Assembly: GCF_046630445.1 (NCBI RefSeq) | Contig: NC_092333.1 | Location: forward strand, 334,315,501 to 334,379,500 | Direction of reading: 5' to 3' | From: Rutidosis leptorrhynchoides | Taxonomy: Eukaryota > Streptophyta > Magnoliopsida > Asterales > Asteraceae | DNA length: 64,000 nucleotides | Shown: in pieces, positions 46,328 through 62,588 of the stretch | Layout: every line of letters starts with the position of its first letter | How positions within the stretch are numbered: the first letter of the stretch is position 1 | Position numbers and translations under genes: made by a program | The notes under the pieces: model-generated | Database searches by the model: none | Seen by the model: the letters and a program-made list of their open reading frames with translations, nothing else | What the model was told of the DNA's origin: nothing

Positions 46328-46377
46328 GGCCATGCGATCGCATGGCCTGAAAGCCTAAACTCCATGCGATCTCATGG
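46328..46377. other. Paired palindromes, Athila 3' LTR
   Basis: GGCCATGCGATCGCATGGCC, perfect over 20 bp at 46328-46347. The second copy at 46362-46377 has one mismatch in the core (GATCTC). Confidence 0.75.
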
Positions 46378-46464
46378 TGAACAGTGACAGGTGACATCAT
46401 ATAAATTTCGCAGTTTTGGTTGATCTTTTACACAATATATATCTTTCTATCTATCTCTCTCACG

Positions 46465-46606
<142 letters not shown>

Positions 46607-47928
46607 TTTAATTTTAATTTTAAATTCTAATAATAAGGGTATGTTAGCGAATGTTGTAAGGGTATAAGTCGAAATTCTGTCCGTGTAACGCTACGCTATT
46701 TTTAATCATTGTAAGTTATGTTCAACCTTTTTAAATTAATGTCTCGTAGCTAAGTTATTATTATGCTTATTTAAGCCGAAGTATTCATGATGTTGGGCTA
46801 AAATATTAAGACGGGGTAATTGGGCTTTGTACCATAATTGGGGTTTGGACAAAAGAACGACACTTGTGAAAATTAGACTATGGGCTATTAATGGGCTTTA
46901 TATTTGTTTAATTAAATGATAGTTTGTTAATTTAATATAAAGATTTACAATTGGACGTACCTATAAATAACCATATACACTCGACCGGACACGATGGGCG
47001 GGATATTTATATGTACGAATAATCGTTCATTTAACCGGACACGGGAATGGATTAATAGTTAATAGACTTATTAAAACAGGGGTGAATTATGTACAAGGAC
47101 ATTGGCGTAATTGTTAACAAAGTATTAAAACCTTGGGTTACACGCAGTTAATAACCTGGTGTAATTATTAAACAAAGTATTAAGACCTTGTTACAGTTTA
47201 AGTCCCCAATTAGTTGGAATATTTGACTTCGGATATAAGGATAATTTGACGAGGACACTCGCACTTTATATTTATGACTGATGGACTGTTATGGACAAAA
47301 AACAGACGGACATATTGAATAATCCAGGACAAAGGACAATTAACCCATGGGAATAAACTAAAATCAACACGTCAAACATCATGATTACAGAAGTTTAAAT
47401 AAGCATAATTCCTTTATTTTCATATTTAATTGCACTTCTAATTATCGCATTTTTATTTATTGTCATTGTATTTAATTGCACTTTTAATTATCGTACTTCT
47501 TAATTATCGTACTTTTATTTATCGCAATTTCATTATCGTTATTTACTTTACGCTTTAAATTAAGTTATATTTATTTTTTATATTTTAAATTAGGTTTTAA
47601 CTGCGACTAAAGTTTTAAAATCGACAAACCGGTTATTAAACGGTAAAAACCCCCTTTTATAATAATAATACTACTTATATATATTTTTGTATTTTTACAA
47701 TTACAAGTTACAAATATAGCGTTAAGCTTGGCTAGAGTTCCCTGTGGACGAACCGGACTTACTAAAAACTACACTACTGTACGATTAGGTACACTGCCTA
47801 TAAGTGTTGTAGCAAGGTTTAGGTATATCCACTCTATAAATAAATAAATCACTTGTGTAAAATTGTATCGTATTTAATAGTATTTCCTTGTAAAAATATA
47901 ACTATTTTATACACCACCTAACACATCA

Positions 47929-49384
47929 CCTTACTACTCAAATAAAGGAGGCGCAGCAGGGTGTCGTAAAAGAAGGGAATTCGAAGAATGAAATACCCAA
48001 AGGTTCAGAGAAACACCTTAATATTCGAGAAGACGGAACCCGGTATAGTGCCGAAAGAATTTGGGTACCAAAGTTTGGAGATGTGAGAAAAATGGTACTT
48101 GGGGAAGCACATAAAATCAGATACTCAATACATCCCAGAGCAAGAAAGATGTACAAAGACCTCAAGAAACATTTTTGGTGGCCGGGTATGAAAGCCGATA
48201 TTGAGAGATATGTAGGAGAATGTTAGACGTGTTCTAAGGTCAAAGCTGAACATCAGAAACCATCAGGTCTACTTCAACAACCTGAAATCCCAGAATGGAA
48301 ATGGGAAAATATTACCATGGATTTCATTACTAAATTGCCAAGAACTGTAAGTGGTTATGATACTATTTGGGTAATAGTCGATCGTCTTACCAAATCAGCA
48401 CACTTTCTGCCAATAAAAGAAGATGATAAAATGGAGAAGTTGGCGTGATTATATTTAAAGGAAGTTGTCTCCAGACATGGAATATCAATCTCTATTATCT
48501 CTGATAGGGATGGCAGATTTGTTTCAAGGTTTTGGCAGACACTGCAACAAGCATTGGGGACGAGTCTAGACATGAGTAATGCTTATCATTCACAAACTTA
48601 TGGGTAAAGTGAAAGGACGATACAGACCCTTCAAGACATGCTACGATCATGTGTTTTCGATTTCGGAAACAGTTGGGATCGACACCTACCGTTAGCAGAA
48701 TTTTCCTACAACAACAGTTACCATTTGATTATTGAGATGGCACCGTTTGAAGCACTTTATGGTAGAAAGTGCAGGTCTCCAATTTGTTGAAGTGAAGTGG
48801 GGGATAGACAGATTACGGGTCCGGAGATAATTCAAGAAACTACAGAGAAAATCATCCAAATTCAACAACGATTGAAAACCGCCCAGAGTCGAAAAAAGAG
48901 CTACGCGGACAGTAAAAGAAAAGATATAGAATTTGAGATTGGAGAGATGGTCATGCTTAAGGTTTCACCTTGGAAAGTTGTTGTTCGATTTGGTAAACTG
49001 GGGAAACTAAATCCAAGGTACATTGGACCATTCAAGATTATAGATCGTGTCGGACCAGTAGCTTACCAACTTGAGTTACCTCAACAACTCGCGGCTGTAC
49101 ATAACACTTTCCACGTCTAGAATTTGAAGAAATATTTTTCTAAAGAAGATCTCACTATTGCATTAGACGAAATCCAAATCAACGAAAAACTTCAATTTAT
49201 TGAAGAACCCGTCGAAATAATGGATCGTGAGGTTAAAAGACTTAAGCCAAACAAGGTACCAATTGTTTAGGTTCGATGGAATGCTCGTAGAGGACCCGAG
49301 TTCACCTGGGAGCGTGAAGATCAGATGAAGAAGAAATACCCGCACCTATTTCTAGAAGATTCGTTAACACCTTCTACAACTTAA
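47929..49384 (+). pseudogene. gag-pol: Outer Tekay integrase and chromodomain, 3' part of gag-pol
   Basis: The frame starts right after the Athila LTR with LTTQIKEAQQG, corresponding to SQIKEVQ just upstream of integrase in the young Tekay. Integrase zinc region ([28 protein letters not shown]), catalytic pieces [10 protein letters not shown] and ISDRDGRF, then [11 protein letters not shown] and SEVGDRQITGPE. The last part is the chromodomain-like [12 protein letters not shown] and [11 protein letters not shown]. Several stops interrupt it (for example TAG near 48224, TGA near 48446, TAA near 48604, TAG near 49118). Compared with the young copy, about 0.96 kb of pol (rest of RT and RNase H) is absent between this part and 19961. 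Confidence 0.88.
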
Positions 49385-49404
49385 AATTTCGGGACGAAAT
49401 TTAT

Positions 49405-49419
49405 TTAACGGGTAGGTAC
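49405..49419 (+). other. Polypurine tract of the outer Tekay element
   Basis: TTAACGGGTAGGTAC immediately before LTR start TGTAGTGACCC at 49420, preceded by a conserved AAATTTCGGGACGAAATTTA stretch that also occurs at the 3' ends of the young Tekay and the LARDs. Confidence 0.75.
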
Positions 49420-52965
<3,546 letters not shown>

Positions 52966-54385
52966 TACACCCATGATGAAGTTAGCGGACTTAAATCAAC
53001 GACCATAACCCACCAATCACATACGCTCTTTTGGCCTCAAACAACGAGTAGTGCAACATCGCGTACTGCTACACTATAGTGAATCCTAAAGGATTACACT
53101 AACCATTCACCACAAACGAAGTATATACCCATACTTAAAATCATTCCACACCACCTAGAATTTCCGCACACAATTCATACGCACACGCGAACATTGCTAT
53201 CACAATCGAGCAAGAACCACCAATATCGTACATAGGCACAAAACAATAATTCTCTAGAAGAGAATCCAACACCCACATCCCTTAACCGAGGGATTTCACC
53301 TTGCTCACCAAATACGCCCATTATCTCTCAACGAGATTCACTACATTACCACCTCGGTGATAATTCAAATCCGAAACCATAAGTACCATTTAACCCAAAT
53401 TGTACTCTACCACAAATCAACCAAATCTAGGTCCTGACACTAATTCCGGATCTACTATGAGCATTATCCGAAATCTCACACTAAAACCTCCTCGTGCTGG
53501 AGTGCAACTCTCCCTTGGAACTACGTTCCATAACCGCATTGCCGTGGTACCATCATTCGCGATAATTACCACTCTCCGACATACGTGACCAATTTCTCCA
53601 TCGATCGTAATACTCGAATCCTCACGAATTCATTTCGTACATTAGAAATTGACGCACACCGTCACCCGTTGGCTTTATTTAAACAACGACACAAAACCAA
53701 CACAACGCACCTTGTACAACCGTAAAATTCTACAGAATGGTAGACTTTTCTTACAATTGGGTTCACACGACCCATCACCACATCTTGCTCCAACCTTGAG
53801 CATACGAAGCATTTTTAACCTATCCTTCATCACTTCGATCGAAAAGTTTACCACAAATTTAACAAAATTTATTCTTGCAATCCTCCGATTGCCATAGCTT
53901 GTCACATTTCCACCTAGTCACTCATGTACCTAAGGGTTTCTACAGGGTACCCTAAGTACAATGTAACCGCAACACCATCGGAGTCGAACACCACGCTTGT
54001 AGGTATGAAAGAGGAACCTAACATCGCGTCACATAGACTCCATTACCAACATATGTCGAGATCAAACACTCGATCTCAAGGGTTCTATCCACCCGACGAA
54101 CCTCATGGTTCACCATCTTCGACACAAAAGCCAACACGCGCTCATAACCGAACACCAAAGCCCATTCCCATGGCTTGGTAGAAATGTTTCCCAAACACTA
54201 AGGAATGCTTGGTTGTACCAAGTCTTACGCCCTTCGCCCATCAATCAAAATGTCACCGTAGGGTAATTCCATTAGGAACGTCACCCATAACAATACTATG
54301 CACAACACAGGGCATTTAACAAACCCGAATTCAATCGGTACATAATAAATATTCAAAAGACATATTTATTAAAACAAAACGTACC
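52966..54385 (-). other. Unassigned region 3' of a lone gag (gypsy type)
   Basis: 1.4 kb, less AT-rich than its surroundings. On the minus strand it follows directly after the stop of the gag below. I see no protease, RT or integrase motifs in any frame, only short broken open frames. It may be the 3' non-coding part of a gag-only element, or unrelated DNA into which the outer Tekay inserted. Confidence 0.35.
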
Positions 54386-55069
54386 TTAACGTCTCCTTGC
54401 GGCATTCGCCGCCGCCAACTCGGGACAATCCGGCTTGCGATGTCCCTTTTTATGACAATAGTAGCACATTCCGTCATCACTTCTCGGCATTGTGCACTCC
54501 CATAACTTGTGACACCTAACACCACAATTGAAACATCTAGGCGCACGAGAACTCATCGTGCCTTTGTCCACATTACCCATACTCTCACTTGAACCCTTAT
54601 TTTTCTTACTTGGGGTGCCGTACGAATCAACCCTTCTCTTATCTCCCAAGGATATGGCTCAAAACCCTTAGCCACGGCAAATAGCTCGGCAAACAAGTTC
54701 ACTTGCCCAAGGCTTATCTTCCCACGTAACTCATCATTTAAAGCCTTACGGAAGTCTTGCATCAACAACCTTTCGTTATTCACATACTCGGGGCAAAATC
54801 GCGCCTTAGACATAAAGGTAGCCCGTAGAGTATTTAGGTCCATAGATCCTTGTCTCAACACGCGTATCTCCTCACGCATTCTTGTCAAGTCGGTTTGCGT
54901 TCGGAATTCTTCAAAGAATTCCTTCTAAAAATCGCCCCATGACAAACTCATGAACGGTTCTTCACTGACCGTATCAATCTTACCATCCAACCAATCTTTC
55001 GCACCATCTCTCAACAAACTAGTAGTGATTCTCGTCTTCTTGTCCGGAGGACACTCACTTGAAACGCCC
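54386..55069 (-). pseudogene. gag: Gag fragment with two zinc knuckles (gypsy type)
   Basis: Minus strand, starting at the LARD 2 junction and ending at a TAA around 54386. The order is TTSLLRDGAKDWLDG, FFEEFRTQTDLTRMREEIRV, FCPEYVNNERLLMQDFRKAL and LFAVAKGFEPY, the retrotransposon Gag pattern. Two CCHC knuckles follow (CFNCGVRCHKLWEC, CYYCHKKGHRKPDC) and a basic end (NAARRR). One stop near 54928 and one frameshift near 54640 break it. The N-terminal part is cut off by LARD 2 and should lie beyond the right edge. No protease or RT follows, so it may be a gag-only (TR-GAG-like) element. Confidence 0.75.
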
Positions 55070-55600
55070 CATCCTAATCCATCCGGACGAAGTCCATATT
55101 GATTATAAATGATTCATGATAGTTGATTACATCGCGAGGTACTTGACCACTAAATGATACATTTTACAAACATTGCATTCGTTTTTAAAAGACAAACTTT
55201 CATTTCATCGAAAGTTGACAGGTATGCATACCATTTCATAATATCCAAACTATAAATGACCTAATCCGTCATTTACTTAATAATAATCTCTAATTAACTT
55301 CAACGACTCGAATGCAACGTATTTTGAAATATGTCATGAATGACTCCAAGTAATATCCTTAAAATGAGTTAATGCACAGCGGAAGATTTCTTTCAAACCT
55401 GAGAATAAACATGCTTTAAAGTGTCAACCAAAAGGTTGGTGAGTTCATCAGTTTATAGTAATCATTTCATTTTCATCATTTTAATAGACCACAAGATTTT
55501 AAATATTATAATACGTGCAGAAGTCCCATTCCAACTGCACAAAAAAAATATCTTTCATATGAAGAACACCTGGTGAGGATTTAAAATATAATAGTAACCA

Positions 55601-55712
55601 TCTGTGCCGGTCTTTCACCCCACGGCTGAATACATGTGCCTTTAAAATATAGAACCTCTGTGCCGGTCTTTACACCCCACGGCTGAACACATGTTTATAA
55701 AATATAGGACAA
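55601..55712. repeat. 56-bp tandem repeat in the LARD 2 LTR
   Basis: Two copies of a unit starting TCTGTGCCGGTCTTT and containing CCCCACGGCTGAA. Repeated at about 63130-63241 in the other LTR. Confidence 0.7.
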
Positions 55713-56489
55713 CCGGTGCCAAAATGTCGTAAATAATAAACCATCCACCCGGCTCGGGAGCTCATACGCTCTAACGGAAATCGGGGACTAATGCGTGTCA
55801 TAATAATCAACCCCAATCCCAGATAATTCTATCATAGAATGCAGTTAAGGTACCTGTGTCTATTGCGTCAAACATTTATAAAAGCGCATGTATTCTCAGT
55901 CCCAAAAATGTAAAGAGTAAAAAGGGAATCAAATGAAACTTACCTAATGTATTTTGTAGTAAAAATACATAGAACGACATTGAACAAGTATAGGGTTGGC
56001 CCCAGATTCAGGAACCTATATCATTTGTATATTTATTAATATACATAGTTGTAATCGAACATATATACATATAAATTTATTAGTTATATCCTTTTTATAT
56101 GGTTAATATTTATATGTTTCATTTATTCATTTTGTATACGAAAATATTAATTTTTATTATGTTATATGTATTAAGTAAATATATATATATATATATCATT
56201 TGTTTGTTAAAATATAGTAATTATAATAATGCCATAATATTATTGTAATGGTAAAAATGATAATAATGATAATACCTAATGTTACTAATAAAAATAATAA
56301 AGCTAATAATTTTGTTAATAATAATATTGAAATTTGATAATGATTATATTAGTAGTTTTTGATAAAATGAATAATTTAGAAATGATATTAATAATTAGTA
56401 ATTCACTTAAATCGTAGTTTTTAAATCTATACATTTATGATCTTAATAATAATATCTTTAAACTTTTATTATCATAATTATAATACTCC

Positions 56490-56524
<35 letters not shown>

Positions 56525-56625
56525 GGAAACTACCTTAAGTAAGAGTTTCAAAAAAATCGTGCCTCCCGCGAGGCTCGAACCTCCGACCTCTCGTTAAACC
56601 GACTACTCACTAAACCATCTGCTCC
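56490..56625 (-). other. SINE-like unit: tRNA-like head plus (TTA)n tail (LARD 2)
   Basis: Minus strand: box A-like TGGTTTAGTGAG (56606-56617), box B GGTTCGAGCC (within 56571-56581) whose GAGG/CCTC flanks pair perfectly, a run of seven T, a body of about 35 bp and (TTA)n (56490-56523). Same order as at 14878-15090 in LARD 1. Confidence 0.5.
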
Positions 56626-57629
56626 ATTTCATATTTCTTGAATTATATCACAGTTCTATTATATTTAAAGTGTATTTCTATGTCATCATCTTCTTCATCT
56701 CTTCCCAAAATTTCAATCGACCAAGAATGCAATTCATCCAAACAATGACTTAGACACTTCAAATTTTTGATGACTGATCAATACCTAGTATTCATGTTAC
56801 TTGAAAAAAAAAAAATGAGTGCTCTGCTGTTCGTCGATAAGAAGAAAAAAAAATGATTTTTAATTCATGAACGATTTAGACCAAACTTATAATATGAAAT
56901 AGATCATAAACCACTCCTAGAATCTATAGAAATCATCAATTAAACTTAAAACGTTCACACTATTACGAATTTGAGAGATTAAAATTTTGTTGACTTTTGA
57001 ATTCAAAGTTTGACTCCTCAAATTCGATTTTGATTTTAAGAATTGGAACCTGAAGATTTGAGGAAACATTCATGGAATGATTCAAGACACCTCTGTATTT
57101 TTAGATTTATGAGATAGATTTGATTTCGTATTTATAGCAAAAAGGTTATTCGAACAAAAAAAATAAAAAAAAATGAAAAAGAAATTGCTTCTTCACCTGG
57201 TACTATATAGAACGGTTTTGATGGTGATGATAGAAAATTGATTATAGTGAAGATATTAAATCGAATCATTCTGAGGAAAAAAAACGTCTGGTACTTGTTT
57301 GTTATATAGCAATTCCCATCGACATCCAGTACAAAGAAATAAATAAAAAAAATGAAAGGGATTGCACTGCTTTTGGATTTTATTGATATTAAAATCTTTC
57401 TAGTACAGATTTTTAAAGACAAAGTCCAAAATTTACCTACAACTTGATAAAGATGTAAAACAAATTTTATTTCTGTGTTGATAAAGAAATTTGTCCTTTT
57501 AGATTTAGCAGACATGAAGGAGATCGATTAGGTGGTCTGATGTTGATGGTAAACAGCTCCCTTACTTTATCATTTTTTTTACTTAATTAAATTTAATAAA
57601 TAATAAGTGTATTAAGAATAATAATATTG

Positions 57630-57630
<1 letters not shown>

Positions 57631-57692
<62 letters not shown>
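57631..57692. repeat. (TAA)n microsatellite
   Basis: About 60 bp of TAA/AAT triplets ending in an inverted ATTATTATT run. Confidence 0.9.
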
Positions 57693-57699
<7 letters not shown>

Positions 57700-57896
57700 C
57701 TAATAATAATCATAATGTTAATAATAATGATATTATATCAATTTATATATATCAAGTTTGTATCTGGAGATTTTATATCTAAATAACACTAGTCTTGATA
57801 TTAATATCGAAAGTAATAATAATATCATTTCTAACAACTATATATTTACTTGTAATTACATTTAATAATTATTATAATGTAATACTTCTTAATAAC

Positions 57897-58009
<113 letters not shown>

Positions 58010-58274
58010 TCCATTTTAAATTATACCGAATTACTTTCTATTTTATTTTACATATTAAATTCTAACGTTTATATTTTATAATTTAAATTTATTATATATA
58101 CCTACATTTACATATATATATACATATTTATTTACAAACAAATGTTCGTGAATCGTCGGGAATGGTCAAAAGGTAATTGATTATATAAACACAACATTAC
58201 AAACTTTGCTTATCGTGTCGGGAACATATAAAGATTAAAGTTTAAATTTAGTCGAAAATTCCCGGGTCATCACA

Positions 58275-58290
58275 GTACCTACCCGTTAAA
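58275..58290 (-). other. Polypurine tract of LARD 2
   Basis: Minus strand TTTAACGGGTAGGTAC just before the LTR start TGTGATGACCC; the same core as in LARD 1 and the outer Tekay. Confidence 0.7.
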
Positions 58291-61200
58291 GAAATTTCAT
58301 CCCAAAATTTGAGTGAGGTCGTCATGGCTAACAATAAATATGTTTTCCTGACGAATATGAGCTGTTAAATAAAGTTTTATCATTATTGAATAATAAAGAT
58401 AAAGTAATTCGATTATTCGAAGGGTACGAGTGAAGCTATCACTTAATAATGAAATGGGATAGACAAGTTTCATCGTAACTTTTGACTAGTCATGGTTGAG
58501 TTCTAGAAAATAAGATGCGTCTTAGCTTTTGACATTGTTGTAATTGAATTTCGGAATTCAGGGAATTAAAGAAAATCTTCGAAATCTAAAAGATTTGATT
58601 CTGCGGCGAATAAGGAAAATAAGATCGCTATAATTAAATACCGTGATCAGCCTCGATTACTCTGTCTGATTTTTCCATTATAAATCAAACTCTTCCGTTT
58701 CATTATTCTCACCATTCCTATACTTTCTTTCTTAGTCCATACATCCAAAAGATTGTGGAAATGCTTAATCCAGTTCTAATCCTTATCCTTATCCTTACTA
58801 TCGTAACATTCATTCTCCTTTTCCAACTTCCACCCGAGGAATCTGCTTACTTCTACGTTGCTCTTGGGATTATAGTGCTTTTAATTCTCCCGTGTCTTTA
58901 TGTTGCGATAAACATTGATATATACGGTTTGTAATGCGTTGTTATTGGGCTTTATATTTCTCCTTATATTTCAATGTCCCCCTTTCTGTTTCCTATATTC
59001 ATTGTCATCCACAGTTAATACTCCCTCCTATTTGCTGTGATTTGTCCCTTCGTTTCTTCTTCTGGCGATTTGGCATCTCTTGTAATGGTCCAGAATTCGC
59101 AGATATAAGTTTCAGAATGAACATTATTAATGTTCTAAGTAAGAAGAAATGTAATAGCACGATTTGATTTGTCAAATTACCAGATTCACTGAGAATAGAA
59201 CTATCAAGAATGTACCTTCTTGATATGTTCAGAAGTTAAGCAGAATGAAAGAGTTATGTAACATGGCACATGATGACGTTATGATCTGTGAATCATCACG
59301 TCCCATTAGAAACTCAGCATGACTTACTATAATATAATCATGTTGATCAAGTGTCATTATATTATACTAACTCATGCATCAGTTCCCAACGTTACTACAA
59401 TACATTCATATTTTAAGCTTGAAAATTTACAGAATATAGAAACCAACAGTTTTTATATGATGTAATACTGATAGCACAAAGAGATTAATGATTTCAAATG
59501 AAAATAGTTATAAAAATATCTCCAGAAATATGTAGGATATTTATAATGAGAGATACGATAATATCTCGAAATATCTAAGATCAGAGGATGATAGAAACTA
59601 TTATCTGCAAGGGTTTAGAGTAAGGAGAAAGATATTCACTAAAGACTTTAGCAGACATTGAATCATTTAGATTCTTTGAAGTCAAACTTATTCTTTGTGA
59701 TTTGTCCACGGCTTTCTTCCTAGTTTCGCATAATCTGCTTTTCGGTACTAAATTTTCTATTGAATGTTTCCAATATAATGATACACAGGAAGCACGAAGA
59801 GGTATATAATTTTGGACGAGAATATTTATGAAAATATCCTCAGAAATAACGAAGATATTGATGATGATATTTTGGAATTTCTAAGGTCGATGGTTGATGG
59901 AGAAAGATTTTCCGCAAAATTTTAACATGACTTCGGAGCAAGATATTCTCTAAAGATTTTAACGGATCTAGATTTATCTGGGTTCTATGAATTTAGGGTA
60001 TGTTACTTGTATTTCTCCTTGGTTTCCTTTATGGTTAGCTCAATCCGCTTTTCAGTTCCAACTTTTCTGAGCTTTTCCAACATACTAATCTTTATCATCA
60101 AACTTTTGGTCGTTTAGACCATCTACCATTTTTCTGTTTCCTCTTCATTTAATGCTACGATATCTGAAACAATCGACTATTAATCCAAGTGGTTCCAGGA
60201 AAATCGTGTTTTTAGATGATTAAACGCTGATGGTAATATGATGGAATATGAAAGGTTCCCTGGTAACAATAAAAGAGTACGCGTATATATCAAGATTATA
60301 ATAAGGTTGTTTCGAACGAAAAATCGAAGTTGACTTGCTGAAGCTGTGACAAAATTGACAAATTTTGAAAAGGAATTGCAAAGTTATTTTTGGTAATAAC
60401 AATGCCAAAAAAATTTAACACAGATACGTGTTTAACGTTTACTCAGGTTCCGAGTATTTTCAGGTGCATAACTATATGCATTAACCTTTTCTTCCACAGA
60501 TGAAGTGCGGTTGGTTCATCCTCTCGATTGAGGTGTTTTCAAGAATCATGAAAGGTTTGAACACAGACTGGAATTGTCAAGATACAAATGAGGTTTGAAA
60601 TCAAGTGGCAACTTGAAGAATTATTTAGTTTCATATGTTATAATTAGTATTTTAATTCATTTTAATTGTCCAATATTATTCGTCCACAGTTAACAGTTCA
60701 ATAATTTATATACAGTTTAATATATAATATTCGAAGTAATTAATACGTGTCGTGACCCGTATACGTCTCAGACTCGATCACAACTCAAAGTATATATATT
60801 ATTGTAGAATCAACCACAACCATGTATAGAGAACTCGATCATTACTGCATATAGAGTGTCTATGGTGATTCCAAATAATATATATAGATGCGTCGATATG
60901 ATAAGTCAAAACCTTGTATACGTGTCCCGATATTTAAAGTGCGTAAAATAAATAACAGAAATTAAATAATGATAAATAAAGTGCGTAAAGTAAATAACAG
61001 AAATTAAATGACAATAAATAAAATTGCGAGAATATAAATTGCGATAAAATAAATTGCGATAATTAAATTGTGATAAATAAAGTGTAATACAGAATTAACA
61101 GTTAGCTAGGAACAGTTAGCTAGGATTTTGTTAGCGTGGTTTCTTAATAAAATTTAATATTGTTAATTAGTCTGTTTCTAATCAATTTTTATTGTGTCCA

Positions 61201-61401
61201 TTATTTCTTCATTATGCCACTTGTTGGATTCCGATAGGTCAAAATCCAAATATGAAATTGAATTTGAATGAAAAATAGTTATTCTTTGGTGAACGGATAC
61301 GTATCTCGGTGGTTGTAAATAGGATAGTGAATAACTGTTAAATTAGATTCGAAGAATATACAGTGTAATTTATTAATGTGAAATTTAAATATTCCTCGGG
61401 T
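58291..61401 (-). other. LARD 2 internal region, non-coding
   Basis: About 3.1 kb that aligns in patches with LARD 1 (9927-12338). No conserved frame found. The best conserved block is 59262-59380. A GATAAATAAA-type repeat lies at 60940-61085, and a block shared with the Tekay LTRs at 60755-60920. Confidence 0.6.
59318..59376 (-). other. Conserved hairpin with palindromic loop (LARD 2)
   Basis: Arms 59318-59338 and 59356-59376 pair at 19 of 21 positions around a 17-nt loop containing TTGATCAA (59343-59350). It is the counterpart of 10583-10641; the one arm difference from LARD 1 restores a pair. Confidence 0.5.
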
Positions 61402-61417
61402 ATTACCTACCCGTTAA
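61402..61417 (-). other. Internal polypurine-tract-like motif (LARD 2)
   Basis: TTAACGGGTAGGTAAT on the minus strand, downstream of the small ORF in element order, as in LARD 1. Confidence 0.55.
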
Positions 61418-61640
61418 AATATTTTCACCATTAACAGTTTGTACAAGAGAATTTTTTATTACAATCTTTATGAAAACATATATACATATATATTTTCTTC
61501 AGATATAATCATGAATTTAATGAGTTAATGTGATATTAATCTCATTTGATTTACTATTAGAATAAGAATATATAATCTCTAAAACATTAGAGATTACATA
61601 ATCGCCATGTCGAATGAAAATAGAATAGATAGAACGATGA

Positions 61641-62147
61641 TTATACTCGAGGTACAGAATGAGATGTCGAAGCTGGTGATGCGGATGTTGTTGTTGGTGG
61701 TACTAATACTGTTGGCGCTAAGGTTGGTGATGTTACTGATGTTGGTGATACTGTTGGTGCTTGCAAAGTGTGTACCGTGCTCTCTAAAGTTAACACTCGA
61801 GCTCGGAGTTCTTTAACTTCTTCTACTAACCCTGGTTGGTTATCAGTGTGAGGTAGAGATCGGATATCTTCTCTAGTTCCGTTAATGGTAGTCTCAAGAT
61901 GAAAAATTCTGGCAAAAAGGGTATAAACGGTGTTGCGAACAGGTTCGCCGGTGAGCGGGTCGAGTACTCCAAGGTTAGGTGGTAGATTCGATTCATGATA
62001 TGGAGTACCTTCTTCCCTTCTCCATAGGGTGAGTATGTCGCGAACCCACCCCCATTTTCTCCAGTAATCACAGTAGTTGATTGGTTGGTGTGCTCCTGTC
62101 ACGCTGTCTTCAGAGTCAGAGGTAATTGGTCGATTCGTAGAGGCCAT
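61641..62147 (-). CDS. Conserved LARD protein of unknown function
   Basis: 168 codons, intact. The start is set at ATG 62147 (MASTNRPITSDSEDS), not at the longer open frame to 62297, because similarity to the LARD 1 copy begins just after it. Features: Ser/Asp-rich start; VTG, QPI, YWRKWGWV, LWRREEGTPYH, LTGEPVRNTVYTL and RIFHLETT; then a Leu/Val/Glu heptad stretch (LVEEVKELRARVLTLESTV, about residues 95-115) that looks like a short coiled coil; then a Thr/Ser/Pro-rich tail to the stop. The LARD 1 copy (12615-13163) keeps nearly all these motifs in frame despite stops. I recognise no family. A Gag-like RNA-binding or assembly role is one option (coiled coil, low-complexity tail), but there is no zinc knuckle or basic patch. 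Confidence 0.6.
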   Translation of the reverse strand: MASTNRPITSDSEDSVTGAHQPINYCDYWRKWGWVRDILTLWRREEGTPYHESNLPPNLGVLDPLTGEPVRNTVYTLFARIFHLETTINGTREDIRSLPHTDNQPGLVEEVKELRARVLTLESTVHTLQAPTVSPTSVTSPTLAPTVLVPPTTTSASPASTSHSVPRV

Positions 62148-62484
62148 CTTACGCGATCTCAGAAAAGATTTTTGGTATGAAGAGTTTAGTGACAACAATT
62201 GATAGTTGGATGGTATTCTCAATGCATAATTTGCATAGATATATATAGTACCAGGATACCTCAAATTAAGGAGAAATTTACGAGAGATATCAGGCAAGGT
62301 CTACAGTAACAGATACGCTAAGATATGAATTGGCAGATACGCTAAGATACGAATTTTTGTCTATACACTATTCATGCAATCATTGCAGTAAGATGTGTCT
62401 AGACTAAGAATGATAAGCAGGTAATTTCCTAAGGATGGTAAACAGATGATTTTCGACAAAAATGATAAGCAAAACTTTTGACAT

Positions 62485-62525
62485 GCAGACACGGTCGAAG
62501 TCCAGACTTACTAATGCATCCTAAC
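62485..62525 (-). other. Shared leader block (LARD 2)
   Basis: Minus-strand copy of the block at 440-477, including GTTAGGATGCATTAGTAAG, about 50 bp downstream of the primer site. Confidence 0.6.
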
Positions 62526-62574
62526 GACTATCAGTTAGACACACTAATGCAAGACTTGGTTCACTAAGACCACC

Positions 62575-62586
62575 GCTCTGATACCA
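62575..62586 (-). other. Primer binding site (tRNA-iMet), LARD 2
   Basis: TGGTATCAGAGC on the minus strand, 2 bp from the LTR at 62589. Confidence 0.85.
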
Positions 62587-62588
62587 AC

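Noticed and set aside
53400..54181. Several + strand frames (53400-53588, 53649-53897, 53924-54181)
   Set aside because: Short, overlapping and without known motifs, in the region antisense to the gag-bearing element; codon content looks like chance in GC-richer DNA.
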